Part shown: piece after piece, positions 8,837 to 19,900 of the stretch | Position numbering within the stretch: the stretch's first letter is position 1 | How the letters are laid out: every line of letters starts with the position of its first letter | Origin: Symbiodinium natans | Taxonomy: Eukaryota > Sar > Dinophyceae > Suessiales > Symbiodiniaceae | Assembly: GCA_905221605.1 (NCBI GenBank) | Contig: CAJNDS010002547.1 | Span: 294,458 to 358,457, forward strand | DNA length: 64,000 bases | Direction of reading: 5' to 3' | Made by a program: the position numbers and the translations under genes | The notes under the pieces: model-generated | Told to the model about the DNA's origin: nothing | What the model saw: only the letters and a program-made list of their open reading frames with translations | Databases searched by the model: none

Positions 8837-11800
8837 GGCCATCTCCTCAAGCGACTTGGACTGCGCCTGAGCATTAATCTCTCCCTGCGGTTTCCAATCA
8901 CATGCCGGATGAAAACAACAACGTGTCACTTCACGATGCGTGCAAAGAAGGGAAAACTACACTCACTGGCAGTTTTTCGGTTCTCAAAACCGAAACCGTG
9001 CAACATAGCGTCGCCCTCCATCGTTTGGCAGCATGGCAAACCTTTAACGGAGATGTGGTCTGGCAGACTCACAACCCAAAAATGAAGATTTACAATAGTG
9101 ATGTTGATACGGCTTTGCAAACAGTGGCCTTTTCTCGCGCAACTTCGGCGGTTTCGCTTTTCTTGCGGTTGGGTGGGCTTTGAGTTTTTTTGCGCTTGCC
9201 ATTCTTGCGTCTTCATTGGAGGTTTGCGCTCTTCAGAGGCAACAAATAGGCATCACGCAGGACAGGACCTGTTTCCTGGTCTCAGCTGCATGACCTTTAA
9301 CCTGGGATGGTGACGCCTTGGTGGGCTTAAAGAACTGAAGAAAAAATTTCGTGAGTGGTACCTGCCCCGTTGAATGTGTCCCTTCCGTTGCCTCGGTAAA
9401 GACATTCATGTCAGGGTAGTCGATGGAGAGGAGGAGTTCTCTCCAAAACGAAAGACGTTTGTTTTTGAGGATGCTCTTCGGGCGGGTTGAAACTTCAGGA
9501 GAGGAGAGAACCCCGATCGGTGATGGCCAAGTACCAATCCCAGCGAGACTTTCAACGGGAGGGGGGGGGAAATCAAGTTGACTTTCAAGAATAAACACGG
9601 GTGGCAACTTCGCAAATTGCATTTCGCGCAGCCCTACGTCCTACGTAAACCTTTCGAAGCCCCAAGGCCCTAAAAGCCGGTTGATGGGGTCCCTTGGTGA
9701 AGGATCTCGTGTTGGCGGGACAGGCTCAGGGCTGATGCACATCAGAACGTTGCTCTTTTCTTGGGGCGCGGCAAGCTCGATGAGACTATGACTTGGCTCA
9801 GATGTGATGTCAAGGAAGAGGCCAGGATTCGCAACAGAGGAAAGTTGCACCCACTGCTCGATTTCGGCGTGGGCATCTTCTGTTTGGCAACGTTGTCGGG
9901 TGTGTGGCCGTTTGCCGGAATACACGACCAAAAGATGCGACGTCCTCAACGGAGATGCAGGGTAGGTTAGCCGCGATCCTGTCTTACAAGTCGTTTTCTC
10001 TAACTGCAGATGCCCAAGTCATGTAGCTTGGCGAGGGAGCCATCGGAGAGACTGACCTTTGCACCTCTTATCAAAATGCGCAGTCGAATCGAGGAAGAAC
10101 GCAGTCGAATCGATGAAGAACTCGGAGGGAGGCCTACCGCGGGTTGCACATATTTATGGAAATCACACACATCACTGCGCACTTGAAGGTGGAGACTAGA
10201 TTGAGTTCCGCTGAAAAAAACAGCCAATGACAACGACAATCTAAAGGACAGGACAAACTTGAAGCCAGGTGCCAGACACATGAGCGCAAAAAGTCATGTT
10301 TCCTGCGCGTGCGGAAGGTATGTTTCCAGCACGCAAGAGGGTGTGCATACTGTAAATGGCTTAAGAAAAGCTGTGTTTCCTGCGTAAGTTATGAAGACAT
10401 GGCTGCAAATGTGACGGCTTTCCTACAGCATGACCCTGCACTCAGGCAGCGTGATCAGTACTCAACTTGACAATCAGAGAGTGCAAACTGTTAGCCAATT
10501 CTCGACCCGCGCATGGCGGTCAGCATCCAAAACCGAGCTCTCCAGAGCTTGCAGAGCTTGCGCTCACCTATGACGGTGACTTCTAGGGTCCTGCCCTCAG
10601 CTTTTCAGCGTCACAAGTCACAAGTGCGGCAGAATGCGCTCCCTACAAGCTCCTTTTGCACCTCGGACTGCTGCTTGCATAGGCTTAAGCCGCTGATCCT
10701 GGACAAGAAATGTCGCACTATGTGGCAACGTAAAGATTCTTTCAGTGAGGCCAGATCTGTTGCTGTACCTGACTGCGCTTTGTCGGAGGCCGCGCCTGGA
10801 GCAGTCCTGGTGATGCCTGTGCAATCTTGTGCGCTTCTGCAGGTACATGATCAGTTGAGCCGGCGCGTGACCTCCCAGCAGACAAGGAATCCCATGGCGT
10901 GGAACTTACCGTCAAATACCTACGAGGGTTGGCAGAATTTCTTTCGCTTGCTGTATTCTGTTTTTGCTGGGGAACCTCGTGGCCTAGTTGCGGTGGCTGG
11001 CACACTGTGAGCAAGCGCCCCCGCGATCTGTTCTCAACAGGCCCCGATTACAACCACGAGCTCAGCGTCACCACGGCCTGTGGAGGCGATGTCGGGAGCC
11101 ACAAGTGAGTTTTCACCGTGTGCGGGACGGTGACCTGCCTGGGACGTTCTCTCTGTCTCTCTCTCCCTCTCTCTCTCTTTTTCTTTCGCTGTGTTTCTGC
11201 AGAATATGTCGGCTCTTGTCAGGAATCACATGCCGGCAGTGCAGCCTCCCTTGGGCTTGCCACCAGAGCTTTCACGACGGGCTGGGGGCCCCTGAGCCTT
11301 GTAAACCTTAAGCGCGCATCCCTCAACTTTAAGGGCCTTTTCTGCCTTGGCCATCCGACACTTGCTTTTGTCTGTCGAAGGCTGTCCTCCAAGATGGCGT
11401 TCACGTGCCAGGGGCTCAGTGAAAAGGCAGGAAGTCGGGAAGAAACCTGGTTGCCAGTGTCTTGCTCACTGGGAGATAGCCTATGGTTCCACGGGCCGCA
11501 CGAGCTAGCTGTCAAGGATTTCACCATGAACCAGCCCAGCCATATCCCAGGTTTAGGCAGCGCTTGCATTGAGACTCCCGCGTTTGCTGATTGGAGGCAC
11601 TCTTCCCAAGAGAGCGCTTTGCAAGATGATCGAGCGCAGGCAGCTTGCCAAACGGACCTTGAGGATCGCACGCCCGTTCGTTCCCCCTTCGCGTCACAAG
11701 CTTTGCTGAGCCTCATTCCTGTTCTCGAGCTGGTTCCGAGGTTGGCGCTGTGGAACTGGCGAGGATCTGCTCGCATCGTTGCAAGCCCGAGGCCAGGTTT

Positions 11801-12587
11801 GACGTCTCTTGTAAACACGTCTCGAAGCACCATGCTGTGAGGCGTTGGTGCAACCTTTGTGTCTGTCGAAACGTGACACGGCTTTGCCGAGCACATCGGC
11901 TCGGCAATGTGGCGACTCACAGGCCGGAGGGCCAGGGCCATTCCCCCAGTGGTAGACCCTGTTGTGATGGCGCATGGGGCATGTGCTTGCCAAGTCTTAG
12001 CTGAAGGATATGCGCCTTGGCGACGCTGTCTTGGTGAAGAACTACATCTTCTCGCAGGAGCGTTGCTGCGTGCATACGGTACGGACGGACATAGACCTTC
12101 TGTGACCACAAAATAGCCCGAGGACCCCTCCTCCATGTGTGTGGTTATGCGTAGGGGTGCATAGCGTGTTCATGTGCTCGGTGGCTTCTGCAGCCGAGCC
12201 GGCCATGAAAAGGCTGCCTGAAAAGGGGCCTTGGATTGGCAGCGCGAGGCCATTCGCTGAAAAGTGGTGGTTTTGCGCGCTGGCTCAGCCGCGGTCGCCG
12301 TCGTTCACAAAGCCCTTCTCCCTACTTGGAGCTGCGGGTAGCTTAAATTTGGGATACGTCCGTCCCTCGAACAGTTTGGGCATGAGTGGCTTGTTTGCAC
12401 CGGAATCACACTGGTATGGTACGCCCACTATGATGACAACCCTACACAGTAACTTTTGGTAGCAAGAGCCATCTCCTTTGCAGCTTGCCGCAGCACGCTT
12501 GGCTGGCATGCTTGACGCTCGAGGACCCAACTCCGAGTCGCCCATGTGCTGCCTGGCTCTCGGTGCTCTTCCTGGAATTGGGCCGCC
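8837..12587. other. Long spacer with no recognisable gene
   Basis: Open frames reach 240 codons on the plus strand (11118-11840) and 305 on the minus strand (11219-12136), but they oppose each other over the same DNA and neither has a domain, signal or coding-like composition that I recognise. Small CT-rich tracts occur at 11150-11190. Unrecognised exons cannot be excluded. Confidence 0.45.
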
Positions 12588-14786
12588 TTGTGTGTGTGTG
12601 TGGGTGGGTGGGGGGCACGGCGCTTCGATGATTGTTTGCCGTCAACCGTTTTGCGGCATTGATTTTGTCACAGGCGCTGATTTGTGCTTACTAGTGCATA
12701 CAAACGAGACTGTGATTGGAGAGTTGCCGGAAGATGCGAGACCTTGCAGACAGGCACTCGACAAGAATGTGTTGCCAGAAGCCTTGTGTGGTATTTTGAA
12801 GTTGAGCATGGGGTACTTGGTAAGGGGGGCTCTGGCGCGAGTGCTTTGCAGAAAGGTGTGCAAACAAGACGTTCTTGAAGTGGTGTGTGGCATTTTGATT
12901 TTTAGGCATGGGCGCCCGCCGTGTGTGTGTGTGTGTGTGGGTGGGTGGGGGGCACGGCGCTTCGATGATTGTTTGCCGTCAACCGTTTTGCGGCATTGAT
13001 TTTGTCACAGGCGCTGATTTGTGCTTACTAGTGCATACAAACGAGACTGTGATTGGAGAGTTGCCGGAAGATGCGAGACCTTGCAGACAGGCACTCGACA
13101 AGAATGTGTTGCCAGAAGCCTTGTGTGGTATTTTGAAGTTGAGCATGGGGTACTTGGTAAGGGGGGCTCTGGCGCGAGTGCTTTGCAGAAAGGTGTGCAA
13201 ACAAGACGTTCTTGAAGTGGTGTGTGGCATTCTGATTTTTAGGCATGGGCGCCCGCCGTGTGTGTGTGTGTGTGTGTGGGTGGGTGGGGGGCACGGCGCT
13301 TCGATGATTGTTTGCCGTCAACCGTTTTGCGGCATTGATTTTGTCACAGGCGCTGATTTGTGCTTACTAGTGCATACAAACGAGACTGTGATTGGAGAGT
13401 TGCCGGAAGATGCGAGACCTTGCAGACAGGCACTCGACAAGAATGTGTTGCCAGAAGCCTTGTGTGGTATTTTGAAGTTGAGCATGGGGTACTTGGTAAG
13501 GGGGGCTCTGGCGCGAGTGCTTTGCAGAAAGGTGTGCAAACAAGACGTTCTTGAAGTGGTGTGTGGCATTTTGATTTTTAGGCATGGGCGCCCGCCGTGT
13601 GTGTGTGTGTGTGTGTGGGTGGGTGGGGGGCACGGCGCTTCGATGATTGTTTGCCGTCAACCGTTTTGCGGCATTGATTTTGTCACAGGCGCTGATTTGT
13701 GCTTATTAGTGCATACAAACGAGACTGTGATTGGAGAGTTGCCGGAAGATGCGAGACCTTGCAGACAGGCACTCGACAAGAATGTGTTGCCAGAAGCCTT
13801 GTGTGGTATTTTGAAGTTGAGCATGGGGTACTTGGTAAGGGGGGCTCTGGCGCGAGTGCTTTGCAGAAAGGTGTGCAAACAAGACGTTCTTGAAGTGGTG
13901 TGTGGCATTTTGATTTTTAGGCATGGGCGCCCGCCGTGTGTGTGTGTGTGTGTGTGGGTGGGTGGGGGGCACGGCGCTTCGATGATTGTTTGCCGTCAAC
14001 CGTTTTGCGGCATTGATTTTGTCACAGGCGCTGATTTGTGCTTATTAGTGCATACAAACGAGACTGTGATTGGAGAGTTGCCGGAAGATGCGAGACCTTG
14101 CAGACAGGCACTCGACAAGAATGTGTTGCCAGAAGCCTTGTGTGGTATTTTGAAGTTGAGCATGGGGTACTTGGTAAGGGGGGCTCTGGCGCGAGTGCTT
14201 TGCAGAAAGGTGTGCAAACAAGACGTTCTTGAAGTGGTGTGTGGCATTTTGATTTTTAGGCATGGGCGCCCGCCGTGTGTGTGTGTGTGTGTGGGTGGGT
14301 GGGGGGCACGGCGCTTCGATGATTGTTTGCCGTCAACCGTTTTGCGGCATTGATTTTGTCACAGGCGCTGATTTGTGCTTATTAGTGCATACAAACGAGA
14401 CTGTGATTGGAGAGTTGCCGGAAGATGCGAGACCTTGCAGACAGGCACTCGACAAGAATGTGTTGCCAGAAGCCTTGTGTGGTATTTTGAAGTTGAGCAT
14501 GGGGTACTTGGTAAGGGGGGCTCTGGCGCGAGTGCTTTGCAGAAAGGTGTGCAAACAAGACGTTCTTGAAGTGGTGTGTGGCATTTTGATTTTTAGGCAT
14601 GGGCGCCCGCCGTGTGTGTGTGTGTGTGTGGGTGGGTGGGGGGCACGGCGCTTCGATGATTGTTTGCCGTCAACCGTTTTGCGGCATTGATTTTGTCACA
14701 GGCGCTGATTTGTGTTTATTTGTGCATTCAAACGAGACTGTGATTGGAGAGTTGCCGGAAGATGCGAGACCTTGCAGACAGGCAGT
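12588..14786. repeat. Satellite array, 337/339-bp unit, about 6.5 copies
   Basis: Six full units start near 12588 and recur at spacings of 337, 339, 339, 339 and 337 bp. The length change comes from the number of GT pairs in an internal GTGTGT...GGTGGGTGG tract. Units are nearly identical (scattered single changes such as CTAGTG to TTAGTG), and the seventh breaks off after GACAGGCA at ~14785. Because 339 is a multiple of three, a 481-codon frame runs through four units; I treat it as a repeat artefact. Diverged relatives lie at 25.7-27.2 kb. Confidence 0.97.
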
Positions 14787-15960
14787 GTGTTACAAATGAT
14801 TTCCTCTTCCAAAATCCTGTCTCACTGCGTTCATGCGTGCACTGCGTTCGCTTGTTCGTTTCACTCGCGCGCTTTCTTGTTCACTTACTCACTTCGTACT
14901 ATTATGTGAAGAGAACTTTATTAATGCGGCTATAAGTGAGGTGAATGAAATGAATGTAGCGCATGAACCGCATGAATAAAGTGAACGAAACCCCCACTTC
15001 GTTCATACAATTACTGCGTTCACTGCACCCATTCGTTCACCTATATTTGTATTCTCTTCGTACTAATAATAATACAGTGTGAACAGAGTGAATGAACGCA
15101 TGAAATTAATATAAGCGTGAACGTAACACACGGGCTTACAATATACTTCTTATGGCCCGTGCGTACAATACTAATTCTAAAGGTAAAAGAGAACATTATA
15201 TTAATATTGGTAATGAAATGAAATGAAGCACGCAGTATTAATAGAATGTGAACGCAGTGCGGTCTTTTGCTCCCTTAAAAAACCCATTCATGCGTCTTCT
15301 CTTCGTTCATCCTTATAATGCGGCTTTTCCAGGAGCTAGACCGATCATCCTGTACTGCGTTCGTACACTCATTGCGCTCACTCAGTACATTCGTTCCCTT
15401 ATTCGTTTCTCTCTTCGTAGTTCCAGCCCGGATGATTGGTTAACGGGGGAACAGTACTAACAATAAGGTCTTTTGGGGCTTATGGTTGCGTTCACTGAAA
15501 GCCTAATAAAATGTACTAAAAAGGTAAATGAAGTGCACGCTTTCAGTATATTTTATGTGGCTTTTCTCTCTTCTTCTTTCTTCACCTGTAATAATATAAT
15601 GCACGCGTCGCTCACTCCTTGTCATTAATATTATTACCGTGAAGAGAATAAGAGAGCACATTAATACTAATATTACAAGTTAACGCGTGAATATTAGTAT
15701 TAGTGTGTGAACGCATGAACGCAACAACTGGACCATGAGGTAGAAACTGCCGCTGGACGCTATTAACCCAGCTCACGGATCGCTTCTAAGGGTGAACTCT
15801 CCTTCCCATGGAATCTTCTCCTTGTTTCGTTCTCTAGTTCGCTTATTCACTTACAATTCGACAGTTCGTGCGTGTATTTCGCTCACTAGTTCTCTTCACG
15901 TAATACTAATATTAATCTTGTAAGGAGTGAACATGTGGCTGACTTTAAAACTTTTTCCTC
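14787..15960. other. AT-rich tract with recurring GTTCAC/GTGAAC and TTCATTCG-type words
   Basis: Composition shifts abruptly to AT-rich DNA full of short recurring words and their complements (CGTTCACT, AGTGAACG, TTCGTACTA, AATATTAAT). There is no long open frame, no clear tandem period and no terminal repeat that I could fix. It may be a decayed foldback element or a distinct AT-rich spacer. Confidence 0.5.
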
Positions 15961-16402
15961 GTTTTCCATGAGGGTTGTCAAACAGGTTTTAGGCAGTGCG
16001 AGCGCCAGGGCATGTGCACTGTTGTCTACGTGTCCGCCTCAGTCTTTCTGCGATGAGCGAACTGTTGCGAGCTAGCCCTTTCGAGGGCAGAGTGTGTGTG
16101 TGTGTGTGTGTGCGTGGGAAACAGTTATTTGCATCCTGGAAAGGCACCGCAAAATCTACATGTCGAGCAGGGGGCGGATGGACTCATTGCTTGGCATCCG
16201 CCAACGAAGACCCAAGCAATGAGTCGTGAAGCGTACCTGTTCGCCCGCACCTGCAGTCCGGGGTGGCCAGCTGGTGAGGCGTCAATTCACTTTCATCTTC
16301 ATCTCATTTCGTGCTACGTTATTCCTTCGTGTCTGGCGTAGCAAGGGGCTGAAACCATACCCCGCACGGATCATCTCATCTTGTGTTTGTGCGCCATGCC
16401 TG
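15961..16402. other. Spacer left of copia element, with short (GT)n
   Basis: Holds a (GT)11 run at 16091-16113 and short open frames only. It ends with CCTG (16399-16402), the left copy of the putative target-site duplication of the copia element. Confidence 0.5.
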
Positions 16403-16508
16403 AATCAAGACATGTATAGGCACCGAGAGGTGCATGAACATTCGCACTATCCAAACTTGTTACCGCAGCCGGCTTGAGCATATTGAAAAGAGTCCAGAGT
16501 TCTTAACT
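16403..16508 (+). repeat. Left LTR of copia element
   Basis: 106 bp, identical base for base to 25541-25646. Very short for an LTR and lacking the usual TG...CA ends (starts AATCAAGA, ends CTTAACT). It contains a perfect GCACC-GAGA-GGTGC hairpin at 16420-16433, which may act in RNA structure or transcription end formation. Confidence 0.9.
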
Positions 16509-16509
16509 T

Positions 16510-16524
16510 TGGTAGCGGGGCTTG
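16510..16524 (+). promoter_or_regulatory. Putative primer-binding site (initiator-Met-tRNA-like)
   Basis: TGGTAGCGGGGCTTG begins two bases after the left LTR. TGGTAGC is complementary to a tRNA 3' end GCTACCA, as in eukaryotic initiator tRNA-Met, the common primer for copia elements. The host tRNA sequence is not in the window, so the match beyond seven bases is untested. Confidence 0.55.
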
Positions 16525-16907
16525 TGCTCCTGCCATTCGCTGCGGCGCGGCTTCCCCGCGCTCGTTGCTGCTTTGAGGCGGCGACGGCCCGAGCATCTTT
16601 GCTTGTGGCTGCTACGACATCTTCTACGTGATTCAACGACACCGTCACCACGAAGCCTCTATTCGAGGCCTGGTTGCTGGCGCACATCCTGTGCTGCTGG
16701 GCAACCCAATCCCAATCTTTCTTCTCTCGCGACAAGAGCAACAGTGAGACCCCGGCGAACCCACAGCAGCTGACTTGCGGCGGCTTTGGCGGCGGCGCGG
16801 CCTCACGACCTCGGTGCCTACTACACGATTCGCCGGAAGTTCACGTCCTTGGAAGGGGACGACCACGGCTACACGATTCTGCAGTCCAACTCCCTGTGGC
16901 AGCAGCG

Positions 16908-19900
16908 ATGGCAGCGCCGAACACGCATGTTGGCGGAGTTCCTTTGGAAGAGTTCCGCAAGGATGTTCCACCAGGATGGCGACCAGGACTGGAGAGCTAC
17001 CCGCTGAAGACTTACTTTCAGAAGTTGCGATTGTGGTACCGCATAACAGATCTTCCAGATGAATGTGTGGGACCTTTGGTGGCTGGCAGACTTGGCGGAG
17101 GCGCTCAAAAGATCGCCTTGGAGCTCAAGTTGATCCGTCCTGATGGTCGGTACGACTATGGCGACGCGGCTTTGGTTCGGCTAAGCACGGAGCAGGTTGT
17201 GGATCCCTACGATGGAGTAACGATCTTGCAGCATGCCATCCCCTCGGGCGTGCAGGCCTTGTGTAACGCCCTGCGAGAAGCCTATGGAGACACCGACGAG
17301 ATCCAGACGACCCGAGCCCTGGAGAACTTCTTCGAGCACAAGCGGACACAAGGTCAAGATCTACGACAGTTCTCGGTCGAGTGGGATTCGAGATATGAAG
17401 AAGCCCAGCTTCGTGCAGGCCTGGACATCAACCCCGTTGCCAAGAGCTACCTGTGGCTGAAGCAGAGCGGACTGTCCCAGAAGCACCAAGATGATCTTCG
17501 GCTTCAGGTCTTGGGCGACATGAGCCGGTTTCAGGACATCCGCAATCTAGCGCTTCGGCTTTCACACCGCTTGGATCCATCTTCCAAGTCTGCAGGCGAC
17601 GTGTTCTACGAGAGCTACGAGAACGACGAGAATGAGTACTACGAGGACCAAGAGGAGTGCTACTACAACGACGCCTGGTGGACAGACGAGGGATGGATGT
17701 ACGACGAGTACTACCAGGGCGAGTCGTGGGATGCCTGGGACTGGGAGTGTGAGCCCGACTGGGAGCATGAGGAAAGCCCAGAGCCCACAGCCAATGAGAT
17801 CGAAGACCACGAGGCCACTGACGGCGTCTACGGCGTTGGCAAAGGAAAGGGCGCTGGGCCCTTTGGCGGCGGTTGCTTTATCTGTGGCTCGAAATGGCAC
17901 ATGGCGGCAGACTGTCCCGCGCGTGGCAAAGGACATGGTGGAGGCAGCGGACACCAGCAAACCAAAGGCAAGAGCAAAGGCTGGTATCGCCCCAAAGGCA
18001 AGGGCAAGAAAGGCAAGAGTGCAAAGGGCTATGGCAAAGGCAAGGGCAAGAGCAAGTATGGCAAGAAGGGAGGTCGAGGCCCGTGGAGCTCTCGATACTA
18101 CGCCCAGCAAGAAGAGCAACTACGACATGCCCGGGAAGGCATACACATCGGTGACTCGCCAAAGAAAGTGACTGTGGGCAAGACTGAGTACTTCAGCCTG
18201 CCCGCCGCGGACCACTTGCGTGCCAAGGTCGAGGTTCCCGTTTTGGAGAGGTCAAGGCCTTCAGCTACCACGACAACATCCTCCGAAGAAGCTCAGGAAG
18301 AAGAACCGGGTGCTTCCCAGAAGAACCTCCACTTCTCGTTCTTCTTCCGGAAGAAAGGACGCGACACGGAGACACCATCGACACCGAGACGTCAAGGCCA
18401 CTATGAGTTCACCGAAGGAGCTGAGATCTACCACACCGTGGCTGGGCGCCGACGAAGAGGTCTGATCATCGATCCCGGTGCTGCAAACGGCCTCATTGGA
18501 ACCGAGACGCTCAGAGATCTGATGGCTCACGTGGACCAGTCGGACAAGGTCACAAAAGGCCTGGTTTGGAAAGAGAAGCGCTCCGAGGTGACAGGCATTT
18601 CCGGAGAGCCAGACGCGACGCTGGGAGAGATACAGCTTCCTTTGCCAATGTTGCCCGGATTGCAGGATGCCATGTACACCGCTGATGTGGTTGGCGGCAA
18701 TGCTTCGTGCTGCCCAGCTTTGGTTGGCAATCCAGCATTGGTCAGAATGGGGGCAGTCATTGCCACAGACTGGTTCTCGAATCACGACGGCCTCCTCATC
18801 ATCCCGAAGAAGGAAAATGATGCTGAGGCCAAGGACTTCCATCTCCTGCGGCTGCTCTACACAGACAGCAGACATTACCTGCTTCCACTCGACGAGACGT
18901 ATTCAGCAAAGAGTGAGGAGACCAAGGCCCAATCTTTCCTCACCTCCGTCGAACAGCAGGCGCAGACGATGTGGAAGGATGTGAAGCCAAAGATTTGGTA
19001 CACTCATGGGCCACAACATACGGAGCAGAAGCGGAATCACCTCAGCGAGCCAACTATGACGCAAACGACGACAGCACACCATGACGATCTCCAAGAACAG
19101 TCCATCGAGCTCGACGCAGAGATTCTCACAAGTCAGGTTCCAGATCAAAGTCCATGGCTACCACAGTCCAGCGAGGCATACTTTGATTTGCCGTGCACTT
19201 ACCCTGGAGATCAAATACCTGAGCATCTGCCGGAAGAAAAGAAGAAGAAGCTACAGCGCCACTATGTGTCGGTCAAGGAGGAATTCTACACCAAGAGCGC
19301 CAAGCGAGTGGTGAACCCAGACAACTACGACAGCTGGAAGAAGAATCGACCCACTCGTCACAAGGTGCACTTGTGGGAAGTTTGCTCAGGGTCAGCTCGT
19401 CTTTCACATCTCGCCCTGCTGGCCGGCTTATGCGTGGCTTTTCCGATCGACTATCGCTACGGCTGGGACATTGGCTGTCACAAACACCAGAAGCTGATTC
19501 TGGAAGCCCAGGAGCTGCTTGACCCTGATGTCCTGATGGTTTCTCCGTCGTGTGCGCCATGGTCGATCGCAGCCAATCGTCTGCCAGCAGCAGCGCGAGC
19601 ACGGCTACAACAAGAAGAGACCACGACGCTGCAGTTCATAAAAGTCATGATGATGAAGCAGGCTGAGAGAGGCAAGGCCTTCGTGATGGAGCAACCATGG
19701 TCCAGCGCAATGTGGACGGCATCCCCTTTGGCCGGGCTGGAGTATGAGATCGATGGATGCAGACCACGACAGCGAACCGACCAGTGCAGCTTTGGTGCTG
19801 TCGACGAGAAGAATATGCCGATCATGAAAGCCACTGGATTGCAAGCTAACATGTCTGTACGCAATGCTACGAGACGATGCCAAGGACACCGGAATGGACA

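Noticed and set aside
8018-8929. 303-codon minus-strand Ser/Leu/Phe ORF and Arg/Glu/Lys plus-strand ORFs
   Set aside because: Low-complexity reading of the GA-rich tract; no non-repetitive core.
11118-12136. Opposing 240- and 305-codon ORFs
   Set aside because: They overlap on opposite strands in GC-rich DNA, with no domain, no exon-like edges and no duplicate showing selection.
12908-14353. 481-codon ORF as a tandem-repeat protein
   Set aside because: It is the satellite unit read through four 339-bp copies. The 337-bp units break the frame and the diverged relatives do not keep it.
17562-18119. 185-codon minus-strand ORF and similar antisense ORFs across the copia element
   Set aside because: Shadows of the Gag/Pol coding frame, which has recognisable domains on the plus strand.
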